Source: CAYYJM01 sp964471755 | Lineage (GTDB): Bacteria > Planctomycetota > Planctomycetia > Gemmatales > Gemmataceae | Direction: 5' to 3' | DNA length: 21,290 bases | Assembly: GCA_964471755.1 (NCBI GenBank) | Contig: CAYYJM010000094.1 | Location: 1 to 21,290, forward strand | Part shown: one piece after another, positions 1 to 6,899 of the stretch | Layout: each line of letters starts with the position of its first letter | How positions within the stretch are numbered: the stretch's first letter is position 1 | The notes under the pieces: model-generated | Database searches by the model: none | Told to the model about the DNA's origin: nothing | The model's input: the letters and a program-made list of their open reading frames with translations, nothing else | Position numbers and translations under genes: made by a program

Positions 1-273
1 GTTCTTGTGGATGTCCTGGGTGCCGCAAATGAAGCGGACCGAGGCCATGCCGTAGCCGTAGCGGCGCAGGCCGTCATGGGCCGCCTCGACGATGGCGGGA
101 TGGTTGGCCAGGCCGAGGTAGTTGTTGGCGCAGAAGTTGAGCACGTCCTGGCCGCCGACGCGGATGTCGGCGTCCTGCGGCCCCTGGATCTGGCGTTCGC
201 GTTTGTAGAGCCCCTTGGCCTTGAGGTCCTCCAGCTGTGGCTGAAGGACCTCGCTCAGTCGGGTGCTGCTCAT
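1..273 (-). CDS. kbl: Glycine C-acetyltransferase (2-amino-3-ketobutyrate CoA ligase), N-terminal part
   Basis: This PLP-dependent cytosolic enzyme of the alpha-oxoamine synthase family joins CoA and 2-amino-3-ketobutyrate to give glycine and acetyl-CoA, the second step of threonine breakdown through threonine dehydrogenase. Only the first 91 residues are in the window; the gene runs off the left edge. The visible part carries the Kbl signatures NFCANNYLGLANHP (about residues 47-60) and GMASVRFICGTQD (about 75-87), which match E. coli Kbl closely. The start is the ATG whose complement is 271-273, with a purine-rich GAAGAGGG about 8 bases upstream as ribosome binding site. It lies downstream of metF on the same strand, separated by a palindromic repeat, so both may feed one-carbon/glycine metabolism. 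The PLP lysine lies outside the window. Identification is firm; the operon link is inference. Confidence 0.93.
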   Translation of the reverse strand, partial: MSSTRLSEVLQPQLEDLKAKGLYKRERQIQGPQDADIRVGGQDVLNFCANNYLGLANHPAIVEAAHDGLRRYGYGMASVRFICGTQDIHKN

Positions 274-291
274 CGGGATGGGCCCTCTTCA

Positions 292-351
292 TTTAGCCGC
301 CGGCTTGCCGGCGGTGCCTTGACGAAGACCCCCGGCAAGCCGGGGGCTAAA
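292..351. repeat. Two-hairpin palindromic repeat (REP/BIME-like) between metF and kbl
   Basis: Two 23-base arms (292-314 and 329-351) face each other around a 14-base spacer. Each arm starts or ends with TTTAGCC/GGCTAAA and contains its own perfect 8-bp hairpin: CCGCCGGC-TT-GCCGGCGG on the left and CCCCCGGC-AA-GCCGGGGG on the right. The arms differ at two positions, and the two changes sit opposite each other within each hairpin, so pairing is kept. That pattern suggests selection for structure. It fills most of the 83-bp metF-kbl gap, starts 5 bases beyond the metF stop, and could protect or terminate the metF transcript. Confidence 0.8.
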
Positions 352-356
352 TGGTG

Positions 357-1238
357 TCATCGCACCCGGGCCAGGTTCAGATTGTCCCAGACCTGCTCGG
401 CTGCCTCGCACTGGTTGAGGACGTAGAAGTGGATGCCCGGCACGCCCTGACGGATCAGGTCGAGACACTGCTCCGTCGCCCAGGCGACGCCGATCGCCTG
501 CTGGGCGGCCCGGTCCTCGTGATCGCACGCGTCCAGCCGCTCGACCAGGGCGGACGGGATGTCCGCCTTGCACAGCTTCGTGAGACGCTGAACCTGCTTG
601 AAATTGATGATCGGCAGGATACCTGGCACGATCGGTACCCGGATGCCAGCGGCATGACAGCGATCGCGAAAGCGGTAGAAGTCGTCGTTGTCGTAGAAGA
701 GCTGGGTGAAGACGACGTCAGCCCCGGCCTCGACCTTGGTCTTGAGGTTGACCAGGTCCACCTCGGCCGACGGTGCCTCCTGATGCGTTTCGGGGTAACC
801 CGCGACGCCAATGCCCAGTTCCGGGAAGCGGGCCCGGATCAGAGCGACCAGTTCACTGGCAAAGCGCAGTCCACCGGCCGTCGGCGTGAACGTGGCCTGG
901 TCCTTCGGGGGATCGCCGCGCAGGGCCATGATGTTTCGCACGCCGCGCTGAACGGCTTCTTCCAGGACGCCGACGAGATCCTCGACCGTCGAGCCGACAC
1001 AGGTCAGGTGGGCGGTGCCGATCAGACCGTGCCGCTGCTGGATGTTCTCGACGATGTCGAGCGTCTGACCGCGGGTGCTGCCACCGGCACCGTAGGTGCA
1101 GGAGACGAAGCCGGGATCGTAGCCGGCCAGGCGCTCGACCGTGGCGGCGAGGGAGGCTCGACCGTTTTCCGTCTTCGGTGGAAAGACCTCGAAAGACAGC
1201 ACGAACGGACGTGCGGCGAACAGTTCGGCAAGACGCAT
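357..1238 (-). CDS. metF: Methylenetetrahydrofolate reductase [NAD(P)H]
   Basis: FAD-dependent cytosolic enzyme that reduces 5,10-methylene-THF to 5-methyl-THF for methionine synthesis. The 293-residue product has normal bacterial MetF length and a single TIM-barrel domain. Visible motifs are SFEVFPPK (15-22, with the catalytic Glu at 17), CTYGAGGSTR (48-56), LRGDPP (107-111), the folate/FAD region GYPETH (147-152), FTQLFYD (177-183), the PGILPI loop (205-210) and GIHFYVLN (268-275). The reading frame is open well upstream of 1238, but homology begins at the chosen ATG (MRLAELF), so the longer version is rejected. The ribosome binding site is weak. The gene lies 79 bp downstream of the SSB-tailed hypothetical gene and upstream of kbl on the same strand, consistent with a loose operon. 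Family assignment is firm. Confidence 0.95.
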   Translation of the reverse strand: MRLAELFAARPFVLSFEVFPPKTENGRASLAATVERLAGYDPGFVSCTYGAGGSTRGQTLDIVENIQQRHGLIGTAHLTCVGSTVEDLVGVLEEAVQRGVRNIMALRGDPPKDQATFTPTAGGLRFASELVALIRARFPELGIGVAGYPETHQEAPSAEVDLVNLKTKVEAGADVVFTQLFYDNDDFYRFRDRCHAAGIRVPIVPGILPIINFKQVQRLTKLCKADIPSALVERLDACDHEDRAAQQAIGVAWATEQCLDLIRQGVPGIHFYVLNQCEAAEQVWDNLNLARVR

Positions 1239-1317
1239 TCCGGAGATCCCCACGCGCACAGGAAACCGAATCCACCCTGCCAGTATAGCGGGGGGCCTGC
1301 CCACCGTCCGGGTCGTC

Positions 1318-1890
1318 TCAGAACGGGATGTCATCATCGAGCAGCAAACCGTCCTCGCCGGGGATCGACCGCTCCGGCTCTGGCTCGGGTTCGTCTGGGT
1401 TGCGCGGCCGGGGCTCCAGTTCCTGCCAGGCGCCGCCGGTGACGCCCAGATCGGGCGCATCGCCATCGTCATCACGACGGGAACGACGCCAGGCCGGCTC
1501 CAGCGTCGGATACTCGGGGTCGAGGTCGAGCGTCTCGGCCAGGTGCGTCGCCAGGGACCGCCACAGTCGCTCGGACCACTGTTCGTCCGGGCGAATCGGC
1601 TGATTGCCGGTGGCCGATGCCAGATACCAGTACTGGCGCTCGAAGTGCCAGCACAGCGTCCAGAACTCGGTGTTCCAGGTGCCGCCCGGCGTGATGGTCC
1701 TCCAGCCCGTGTCGCCGGCCAGTTGCATCGAGAGCCGGAGAACCCAGCGCTGGGCCGTCCCGCCACGAACCGCGGACGCCAGCAGCACCTCGGCCCGCAA
1801 TCGGAAGGCACCCTCGGCCAGACGCTGGAGGGTGTAAGGATATCTGCCGTTGTCCCGCACCTCGACGTTGGCTTTCCAGGCTTTGCTCAT
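1318..1890 (-). CDS. Uncharacterised protein with an SSB-type acidic C-terminal tip
   Basis: I do not recognise the family. The 190-residue product has an apparently folded, Trp- and Arg-rich N-terminal part (about 1-135), with many aromatics at residues 63-90, then an Asp/Glu/Pro-rich low-complexity linker (about 139-181), and ends in LLLDDDIPF. The last six residues, DDDIPF, are the same as the conserved C-terminal peptide by which bacterial SSB proteins recruit repair and replication partners. Globular domain, flexible acidic/proline linker and DDDIPF tip is the SSB layout, but the N-terminal sequence lacks clear signatures of a canonical SSB OB-fold. The start at 1890 (MSKAWKANVE) is preceded by TGAGGATC; a start 14 codons upstream at 1932 is less likely. 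It lies on the same strand between the SDR gene and metF, and no DNA-repair gene is adjacent. A DNA-related role is inference only. Confidence 0.8.
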   Translation of the reverse strand: MSKAWKANVEVRDNGRYPYTLQRLAEGAFRLRAEVLLASAVRGGTAQRWVLRLSMQLAGDTGWRTITPGGTWNTEFWTLCWHFERQYWYLASATGNQPIRPDEQWSERLWRSLATHLAETLDLDPEYPTLEPAWRRSRRDDDGDAPDLGVTGGAWQELEPRPRNPDEPEPEPERSIPGEDGLLLDDDIPF

Positions 1891-1977
1891 CGGTCGATCC
1901 TCAGGGTGATCGGTCTGCCCCGATGTTACCATGACGCTCGCATGCTGACCACCCGGGAGGCGCGTTCGCCACGCATT

Positions 1978-2769
1978 TCAGAACTCGCCGGTGCCACGCC
2001 GGGACCACCAGGGGAGCTGCGATCCGCCGTCGATCGACAGGGTCGAGCCGGTGATGTACTCCGAGTCCGGCTCGCACAGCCAGACGACACCTCGGGCGAT
2101 CTCCTCCGGCCGGGCCAGCCGGCCGAGCGGCAACTGCGTCGAGGCGTTTCGCAGCACGTCTTCGCTGAAGAACTTCCGCTCACCGGGCGTGTCGGTCCAG
2201 CCGGGGTAGACGATGTTGACGCGGATCTTGTGTGGAGCCAGTTCCAGGGCGGCCGTCCGGGCCATCTGGTCGAGGCCGGCCTTGGCCATGTTGTAGGCCA
2301 TGCAGCTCGGCACCGCGTTCTTCGCATGCGGCGACGAGACGACGACGACCGAGCCCCCCTGCCCTTGCCGGATCATCACGTTGGCGGCCGCGCGCAGGGC
2401 GTAGAAGGCACCCCACATCGAGACGTTGATCGTGCGCTCGAAGCCGGCGAGGTCGGCCTGATAGAAGTAGTCGCGGTCGCTGTAGACGGCGGCCGTGACC
2501 AGCACGTCGAGCCGGCCCCACTCGGCGACGACGCCGTCGATCATGGCCTCGACGGCGAGCCGATCGGAGACATCGACCGGACAGAGCCGGGCCCGTCGGC
2601 CGAGGGTCTGGATCTCGCGGGCAGTACTCTGGGCCTGGTCGTCGTAGCCGAGATAGTTCAGGGCGACGTCTGCGCCGGATCGGGCTAGCGCGAGAGCCGT
2701 CGCCCGGCCGATGCCTGCCGACGCCCCGGTCACCAGTGCCACCTTGCCCGCCAGCTTCGTCTCGCTCAT
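1978..2769 (-). CDS. Short-chain dehydrogenase/reductase (SDR, FabG/glucose dehydrogenase-like)
   Basis: Cytosolic NAD(P)-dependent oxidoreductase of the classical SDR family, 263 residues, substrate unknown. The Rossmann nucleotide-binding motif TGASAGIG is at 14-21, the structural Asn in TINVSMWG at 115, the catalytic Ser in VVSSPH at 145-146, and the YNMAK motif gives Tyr159 and Lys163. The C-terminal ITGSTLSIDGG is typical of FabG/glucose-1-dehydrogenase-like members. The usual NNAG after strand 4 is replaced by VTAA (91-94). The ATG at 2767-2769 has a strong AAAGGGGGA ribosome binding site; the open frame further upstream runs into the intergenic promoter region and is discarded. It is divergent from the lactate permease gene (160-bp gap). 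Family is certain; specific reaction cannot be told. Confidence 0.93.
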   Translation of the reverse strand: MSETKLAGKVALVTGASAGIGRATALALARSGADVALNYLGYDDQAQSTAREIQTLGRRARLCPVDVSDRLAVEAMIDGVVAEWGRLDVLVTAAVYSDRDYFYQADLAGFERTINVSMWGAFYALRAAANVMIRQGQGGSVVVVSSPHAKNAVPSCMAYNMAKAGLDQMARTAALELAPHKIRVNIVYPGWTDTPGERKFFSEDVLRNASTQLPLGRLARPEEIARGVVWLCEPDSEYITGSTLSIDGGSQLPWWSRRGTGEF

Positions 2770-2863
2770 GGCTCGCGTCCCCCTTTCTGGCACAGAGTAT
2801 GGGCGCGGGCGGTTCCGGGTAGATCGAGCGGAATCTTCACGGCCCGACATCGATGCAAGTGCT

Positions 2864-2891
2864 TGTACCGCACGGAATCGGCCCGTAGAAT
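2864..2891 (+). promoter_or_regulatory. Candidate sigma70-type promoter of the lactate permease gene
   Basis: TTGTAC (2864-2869) and TAGAAT (2886-2891) are separated by 16 bases. The -10 matches the consensus at five of six positions and the -35 at three. It is in the 160-bp gap between divergent genes and would start transcription about 30 bases before the ATG at 2930, leaving room for the GAGGA ribosome binding site at 2917-2921. Judged by eye only. Confidence 0.4.
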
Positions 2892-2929
2892 CGCCCCATT
2901 CGTGCGGCACCACACCGAGGACGCTCGCC

Positions 2930-4750
2930 ATGCTTCTGGCTCACTATCAACAACATCTCGACCCCATGGCCGGGCTGTTCTACGGCTCATCGCTGCTCTC
3001 CACGTTCCTGGCCGTGCTGCCGGTGCTGGCCCTGTTCTATCTGCTGGTGGTTCGTCGCTGGCTGGCTCCGTGGGCCGGCCTCGGAGCGACCCTGGTCGCC
3101 TTTCCCATCGCCATCTTCTACTTCCAGATGCCGGCCAGCTTCTCGGTGCTGGCCTTTCTCCTGGGCATCGCCTTCGGTCTGCTGCCGATCGGATGGACCG
3201 TGTTCAACGCGATGCTGCTCTACAACGTCACCGTCCGCATGGGCCAGTTCGAGATCGTTCGGCGCTCCGTGGCCAGCCTGTCGGCCGATGCGCGCATCCA
3301 GGCCCTGCTGATTGCCTTCGCCTTCGGAGCCTTCCTGGAAGGGGCGGCCGGCGGCGGGACGCCAGTCGCCATCTGCGGAGCCATCCTCGTCGGGCTCGGC
3401 TTCGCGCCGTTCCAGGCCGCCGTTCTCTGCCTGGTCGCCAACACGTCGCCGGTTGCCTACGGCGGCCTGGGCACGCCGATCATCGTCCTGGCCGGGGTCA
3501 CTGACCTGCCAGCCGAGACGCTGTCGGTCATGGCCGGGCATCAGCTGCCGTTCCTGTCCCTGCTGGTGCCGGCGTACATGGTCAAGCTCATGTGTAGCTG
3601 GCGGCAGACGTTCGCCATCTGGCCCGCCCTGCTCGTGGCCGGCGGCTCGTTCGCGGTGTTCCAGTATTTCTTCGCCACGGCGCATCTGTGGATTCCCGGC
3701 CTGGAACTCTGGCCGATGACCGACATCGGCGGCGGCATCTTCTCCCTGCTGGTCACGGCCGGGTTCTGTGCGATCTGGAAGCCACGCGAGGAGTTGCGCT
3801 TCACGCCACCACCGACGGGCACCCCATCGCCAGCGGCACCCGGCGGTCGCCACGGCGACGAGGCGGCCCTTCTGGAGGCGAGCCCGCCCGGTAGCGCCGA
3901 GGTGCCACTGACGACCGGCCGGGTTCTCTACGCCTGGATGCCGTTCATCCTCATGTCGATCGCCCTGCTCCTGTCCGGCTTCGTCCGCCAGATGGAAGGA
4001 CATGGTCCGGTTCCCATCATCGGATCGCTGAAGACCAACTACATTCTTTCTGTCCCGGGCCTGGATGGAGCCGTCTTTCGTGATCCGTACCTCACCATCG
4101 GCGCGCCGGAGCCGGAGCCGGCCACGTTCAACTTCGCCTGGGTGACCGCTCCCGGCTCGGCCGTGTTCGTGGCGGCGCTGCTGTCGATGCTGCTGTTCCG
4201 CACGTCCTGGAACGACATCCGCTGGGTGTTCTGGAAGACGACGGTGCAGATGAAGATTCCGATCCCGACGATCGCCATCATGATCGGTCTGAGCTACCTG
4301 ACGCGCTACGCCGGCATGGACGCGACGCTCGGCGTGGCCTTCGCGGCGACGGGGTTTCTGTATCCGTTCTTCGCCGCTCTGCTCGGCTGGCTGGGCGTCT
4401 TCCTGACCGGCACCGATGCCGGCTCCAACGCCCTGTTCGGGTCGCTCCAGAAGATCACTGCGACGCAGATCCACAATGCCGGGGTCTTCCCGCCGAACGG
4501 CCTGGCCCTGGACCAGGCCCAGGTCCTGATCAGCACGGCGAACAGCACCGGCGGCGTCATGGGCAAGATGATCGACGCCCAGAGTATCGTGGTGGCCACG
4601 GCGGCCACGAACCAGCTGGGCAAGGAGGCCGACATCTTCAAGGCGGTCATCTGGCACAGCGTCCTGCTGGCCTGCATCGTCGGCCTGATCACCCTGGCAC
4701 AGGCGTACATTTATCCACTGACAGGTCTTGTTCCACGGGTTAATCCGTAG
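2930..4750 (+). CDS. lctP: L-lactate permease (LctP family)
   Basis: Polytopic inner-membrane transporter that brings in lactate (and probably glycolate) with protons. The 606-residue protein is slightly longer than the usual 530-570. It has about a dozen hydrophobic segments, including roughly 20-40, 50-66, 70-100, 123-155, 160-190, 205-250, 265-283, 333-352, 405-425, 445-462, 470-497 and 575-600. The LctP signature FLEGAAGGGTPVAI is near 136-149, with Gly where FLEGAAGFGTP is usual, and LTGTDAGSNALFG is near 494-506. A Pro/Gly/Ala-rich hydrophilic stretch around 295-325 is probably a cytoplasmic loop insertion. The start at 2930 is supported by GAGGA 8 bases upstream; the frame is open further upstream but would cross the promoter. 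No lactate dehydrogenase gene is adjacent, so physiological direction and substrate are inference from the family. Confidence 0.93.
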   Translation: MLLAHYQQHLDPMAGLFYGSSLLSTFLAVLPVLALFYLLVVRRWLAPWAGLGATLVAFPIAIFYFQMPASFSVLAFLLGIAFGLLPIGWTVFNAMLLYNVTVRMGQFEIVRRSVASLSADARIQALLIAFAFGAFLEGAAGGGTPVAICGAILVGLGFAPFQAAVLCLVANTSPVAYGGLGTPIIVLAGVTDLPAETLSVMAGHQLPFLSLLVPAYMVKLMCSWRQTFAIWPALLVAGGSFAVFQYFFATAHLWIPGLELWPMTDIGGGIFSLLVTAGFCAIWKPREELRFTPPPTGTPSPAAPGGRHGDEAALLEASPPGSAEVPLTTGRVLYAWMPFILMSIALLLSGFVRQMEGHGPVPIIGSLKTNYILSVPGLDGAVFRDPYLTIGAPEPEPATFNFAWVTAPGSAVFVAALLSMLLFRTSWNDIRWVFWKTTVQMKIPIPTIAIMIGLSYLTRYAGMDATLGVAFAATGFLYPFFAALLGWLGVFLTGTDAGSNALFGSLQKITATQIHNAGVFPPNGLALDQAQVLISTANSTGGVMGKMIDAQSIVVATAATNQLGKEADIFKAVIWHSVLLACIVGLITLAQAYIYPLTGLVPRVNP

Positions 4751-4766
4751 ACAATTCCTGGTCAAT

Positions 4767-4795
4767 TTGAGATGTTTGGAAAGAATAGGTAGATT
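4767..4795 (+). promoter_or_regulatory. Candidate promoter of the PEP-CTERM gene
   Basis: TTGAGA (4767-4772, five of six positions of the -35 consensus) and TAGATT (4790-4795, four of six) are separated by 17 bases, inside an AT-rich island (about 4745-4850) that stands out from the GC-rich surroundings. It would give a leader of about 150 bases before the ATG at 4951. Judged by eye only. Confidence 0.4.
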
Positions 4796-4863
4796 TTGCT
4801 GGACATTACTTGTTTGGCGGTTGTACAGTGAAGAAATGACTCCGCACCCCGTCGTGCGAGCAG

Positions 4864-4935
4864 ATGAAGATGAGTAGGGCCTCGCGTGGCTGGGGCTCGC
4901 AGGAGGATTAACGGTTCGCTCCGAAACTCACCGTT
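4864..4935 (+). promoter_or_regulatory. Leader of the PEP-CTERM gene: possible short upstream ORF, stray AGGAGG and small hairpin
   Basis: A 15-codon ORF (4864-4911, MKMSRASRGWGSQED) is in frame with the downstream gene but stops at TAA 4909-4911. A near-perfect Shine-Dalgarno, AGGAGG (4901-4906), overlaps its last codons but has no start codon at normal distance. It is followed by an inverted repeat AACGGT/ACCGTT (4910-4915 and 4930-4935). Folding that hairpin would bring AGGAGG nearer the ATG at 4951, which otherwise has only a poor binding site. A regulatory role is speculative. Confidence 0.25.
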
Positions 4936-4950
4936 GCTTGGGGCTGGAAC

Positions 4951-6705
4951 ATGTTTCGAGCCAGATTGCATCTGCCGCACGCGGTAATCCGCCGGTCGTT
5001 GGCCCTGCTCGTGGTCGCCCTTGGGGTTTCTTCCCTGACGGTCCCCTCGGCTCAGGCTGACCCACTGCCGGACATGATGGGGTACACTCGTCCGGGCAAG
5101 GACGGATCGCTGCCGCCGCCCAAGGAACAGGGGCCGATCGTTGGCGGCGTCGTTGAATCGGGCGCTGGCGTCACGGTCTACTATGCTGTGTACGATCGCT
5201 TTCACGGAACGGTCATGGATCCGTGGAATACCGGGCTGAAGAACCTGACCGAGACGTTTGTTCCCGGCAAGGGAGCGGGCCCGGCCGTTGTTTCGCGCGG
5301 CCTCGATACGGAGGCACGCTACCTTTACGTCTACCAGATCGTCAATGACAGCAAGCGTCAGGCCCAGGTCCGGGAGGCGAACTTCCGCTTGCTGGTCGAG
5401 CCGGAGTTCATCACTTCGTGGGGGCACTTTGCCCAGCTGCGAGGCATCGCGGAAGAACCGGCTCTGGGTGTCGGCTTCATGGTGCCCTTTGGGAACGCCG
5501 GCCTCCGCCCCCTCTCGGTGCTGCATGCGAGCGTGACCGATGCCATCTACCGTCCGCTAGCTCCGGCCTTCCGGGCACCGCAGGCGTACCAGTTGGGATT
5601 GTCGCCGCTGGGTGGCACCAACCGGGCCGGTGGTGAGCTTCTCGTGATCGAGGACGTCGCCCGGATCCCCGAGGCGGTTCTGCTGCTGCCGTCGATGCCG
5701 TTCGCGCCACTGGCTGGCGTACGCGGAGAACTGGCCGGCGGGATCGCTCTGGTCGATTGGCTCAACCCGAGCACAGGCCCACGGGCACCGGCTGGACCGA
5801 TCGTCGCGGGGACTGGCTCAGGATTGTTCTCGCAGCTGGGCGTTGTTCCAGGACTTGCGCCGAGTCCGGTGCCAGCGCTGGGCGTGGGCGGTGCGGTCGG
5901 TGTCGGGGCCGGTGTTGGCGGTGCGGTCGGCGTGGGGATCACCGGTCGGGCGGGGAACCTCTATCCCGCGCTCCAGGTGAACTGGCTAACCACGCCGCTG
6001 ATTCCGGGCCAGCGCTCGGTGTTGTTCGGCTTTACCAGCAACCTGCCACCGACCTTTGATGGTGTGCGCGTTGGTGCCTGTGCTGTCGGTGTGGCTGGTG
6101 CGGCCATCGTGGTGGACGGGACGGTGCCGACGCCGGTTGGCTTCGCGCCGGAACCGCCGCTGGTCGGCCTGGTTCCGCCGCCGCCGCCGCCGCCGCTGCC
6201 ACTCATGCCGCCACTGGCGCCGCCGCTGCCAATGCCGATGCCACCGGCGGGTGAACGAGGCGGTGGTGGTGGCTTCGGGGGTGGCACTGCCGGCTTCGGC
6301 GGTGGCATGGGTGGTGGCACTGGTGGGGGGATGTCGGGCGGTGGCTTCGGCGGCTTCGGCGGCGGGATGGGTGGCGGCTTCGGGAATGGTGGCGGCGGCA
6401 ACAACGTCGTCCCGATTCCGAATCAGCAGGCAGGGGAGCAGCAGCAGCAACAGCAGCAGCAGCAACCGGGCCAGCCGGGCCAGCCGAACCAGACCATCAA
6501 CATCAACGTGAACCAGAACCAGAACCAACACCAGAACCAACACCAACACCAACACCAGAATAACATCCCTGGTACGCCGGACGTGGAAGTAATTCCGGAA
6601 CCGGCGGCCATCCTGGCGGCCACGCTGGCTCTGCCGGCCTTCTTGCTGATGGCCCGGCGGCGACGGAAAGACGCGACGGAAGAGACGGCGACCACGGCCG
6701 TCTAA
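4951..6705 (+). CDS. PEP-CTERM sorting-domain surface protein with Gly-rich, poly-Gln and Asn/Gln/His repeats
   Basis: Predicted exported protein of 584 residues; the function of its main domain is unknown. A signal peptide covers about 1-36 (basic start, hydrophobic SLALLVVALGVSSL, AQA cleavage). Residues about 37-400 form the probable globular part, with a Gly/Val repeat (GGAVGVGAGVGGAVGVG) near 310-326. Then follow a Pro-rich stretch (about 400-430), a Gly-rich stretch (about 436-484), nine Gln in a row (497-505) and an Asn/Gln/His alternation (about 521-538). The C-terminus is a PEP-CTERM signal: Pro-Glu-Pro at 549-551, a membrane segment and an RRRRK cluster, followed by an 11-residue acidic/Thr tail longer than usual. 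Such proteins are processed by an exosortase, and none is encoded in this window. The start is the first ATG after an in-frame stop at 4909. Sorting signal call is strong; cell-surface or matrix location is inferred. Confidence 0.85.
   Translation: MFRARLHLPHAVIRRSLALLVVALGVSSLTVPSAQADPLPDMMGYTRPGKDGSLPPPKEQGPIVGGVVESGAGVTVYYAVYDRFHGTVMDPWNTGLKNLTETFVPGKGAGPAVVSRGLDTEARYLYVYQIVNDSKRQAQVREANFRLLVEPEFITSWGHFAQLRGIAEEPALGVGFMVPFGNAGLRPLSVLHASVTDAIYRPLAPAFRAPQAYQLGLSPLGGTNRAGGELLVIEDVARIPEAVLLLPSMPFAPLAGVRGELAGGIALVDWLNPSTGPRAPAGPIVAGTGSGLFSQLGVVPGLAPSPVPALGVGGAVGVGAGVGGAVGVGITGRAGNLYPALQVNWLTTPLIPGQRSVLFGFTSNLPPTFDGVRVGACAVGVAGAAIVVDGTVPTPVGFAPEPPLVGLVPPPPPPPLPLMPPLAPPLPMPMPPAGERGGGGGFGGGTAGFGGGMGGGTGGGMSGGGFGGFGGGMGGGFGNGGGGNNVVPIPNQQAGEQQQQQQQQQPGQPGQPNQTININVNQNQNQHQNQHQHQHQNNIPGTPDVEVIPEPAAILAATLALPAFLLMARRRRKDATEETATTAV
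6439..6564 (+). repeat. Coding microsatellites: (CAG/CAA)9 and a 6-base NQ/HQ repeat
   Basis: Nine consecutive Gln codons (6439-6465, mostly CAG with some CAA) are followed, after a short PGQPGQPNQ linker, by imperfect six-base units of the form (A/C)ACCA(A/G) at about 6511-6564 that encode alternating Asn-Gln and His-Gln. Both units are multiples of three, so slippage would change length without breaking the frame. Confidence 0.85.
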
Positions 6706-6719
6706 GACCTGGCACCTTG

Positions 6720-6766
6720 ACCACCCCGTCATGGCTCGATCGATGATCGGGCCGTGACGGGGTGGT
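6720..6766 (+). terminator. Rho-independent-like terminator after the PEP-CTERM gene
   Basis: ACCACCCCGTCATGGC (6720-6735) pairs with GCCGTGACGGGGTGGT (6751-6766), a 16-bp stem with one mismatch, around a 15-base loop that itself contains TCGATCGA. It begins 15 bases after the stop codon. The following T-run is weak (TGCATTTCTCC), so the hairpin is clear but efficient intrinsic termination is less certain. Confidence 0.65.
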
Positions 6767-6899
6767 TGCATTTCTCCGGTCGATCGTCGGAGAACCGAAC
6801 CCTACCCGGCTTGCTCTTCCGCGTTCGGGCGAGCTGCTGTCGCCGAGAGCCTGGAAGGCGGATAAACTATCGGGAAACCGGCACCTTCGAGAGGGGCGG

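Noticed and set aside
1239..1811. N-terminal extension of metF by 191 codons
   Set aside because: The extension overlaps the upstream hypothetical gene in another frame and lacks MetF homology; normal MetF begins at 1238.
2987..4765. 592-codon open frame antisense to the lactate permease gene
   Set aside because: Gln/Arg/Gly/Asp-rich low-information translation with no family motif. The opposite strand has a clear LctP protein, and the frame is open because of third-position GC.
6439..6564. Tandem repeat tract as a non-coding satellite
   Set aside because: It is in frame within the PEP-CTERM gene and gives continuous Gln and Asn/His-Gln residues up to the sorting signal.
6762..6899. Earlier start for the DUF4129 gene
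   Set aside because: It overlaps the end of the terminator hairpin and has no ribosome site, while the ATG at 6900 has GAGGGG and a hydrophobic start.
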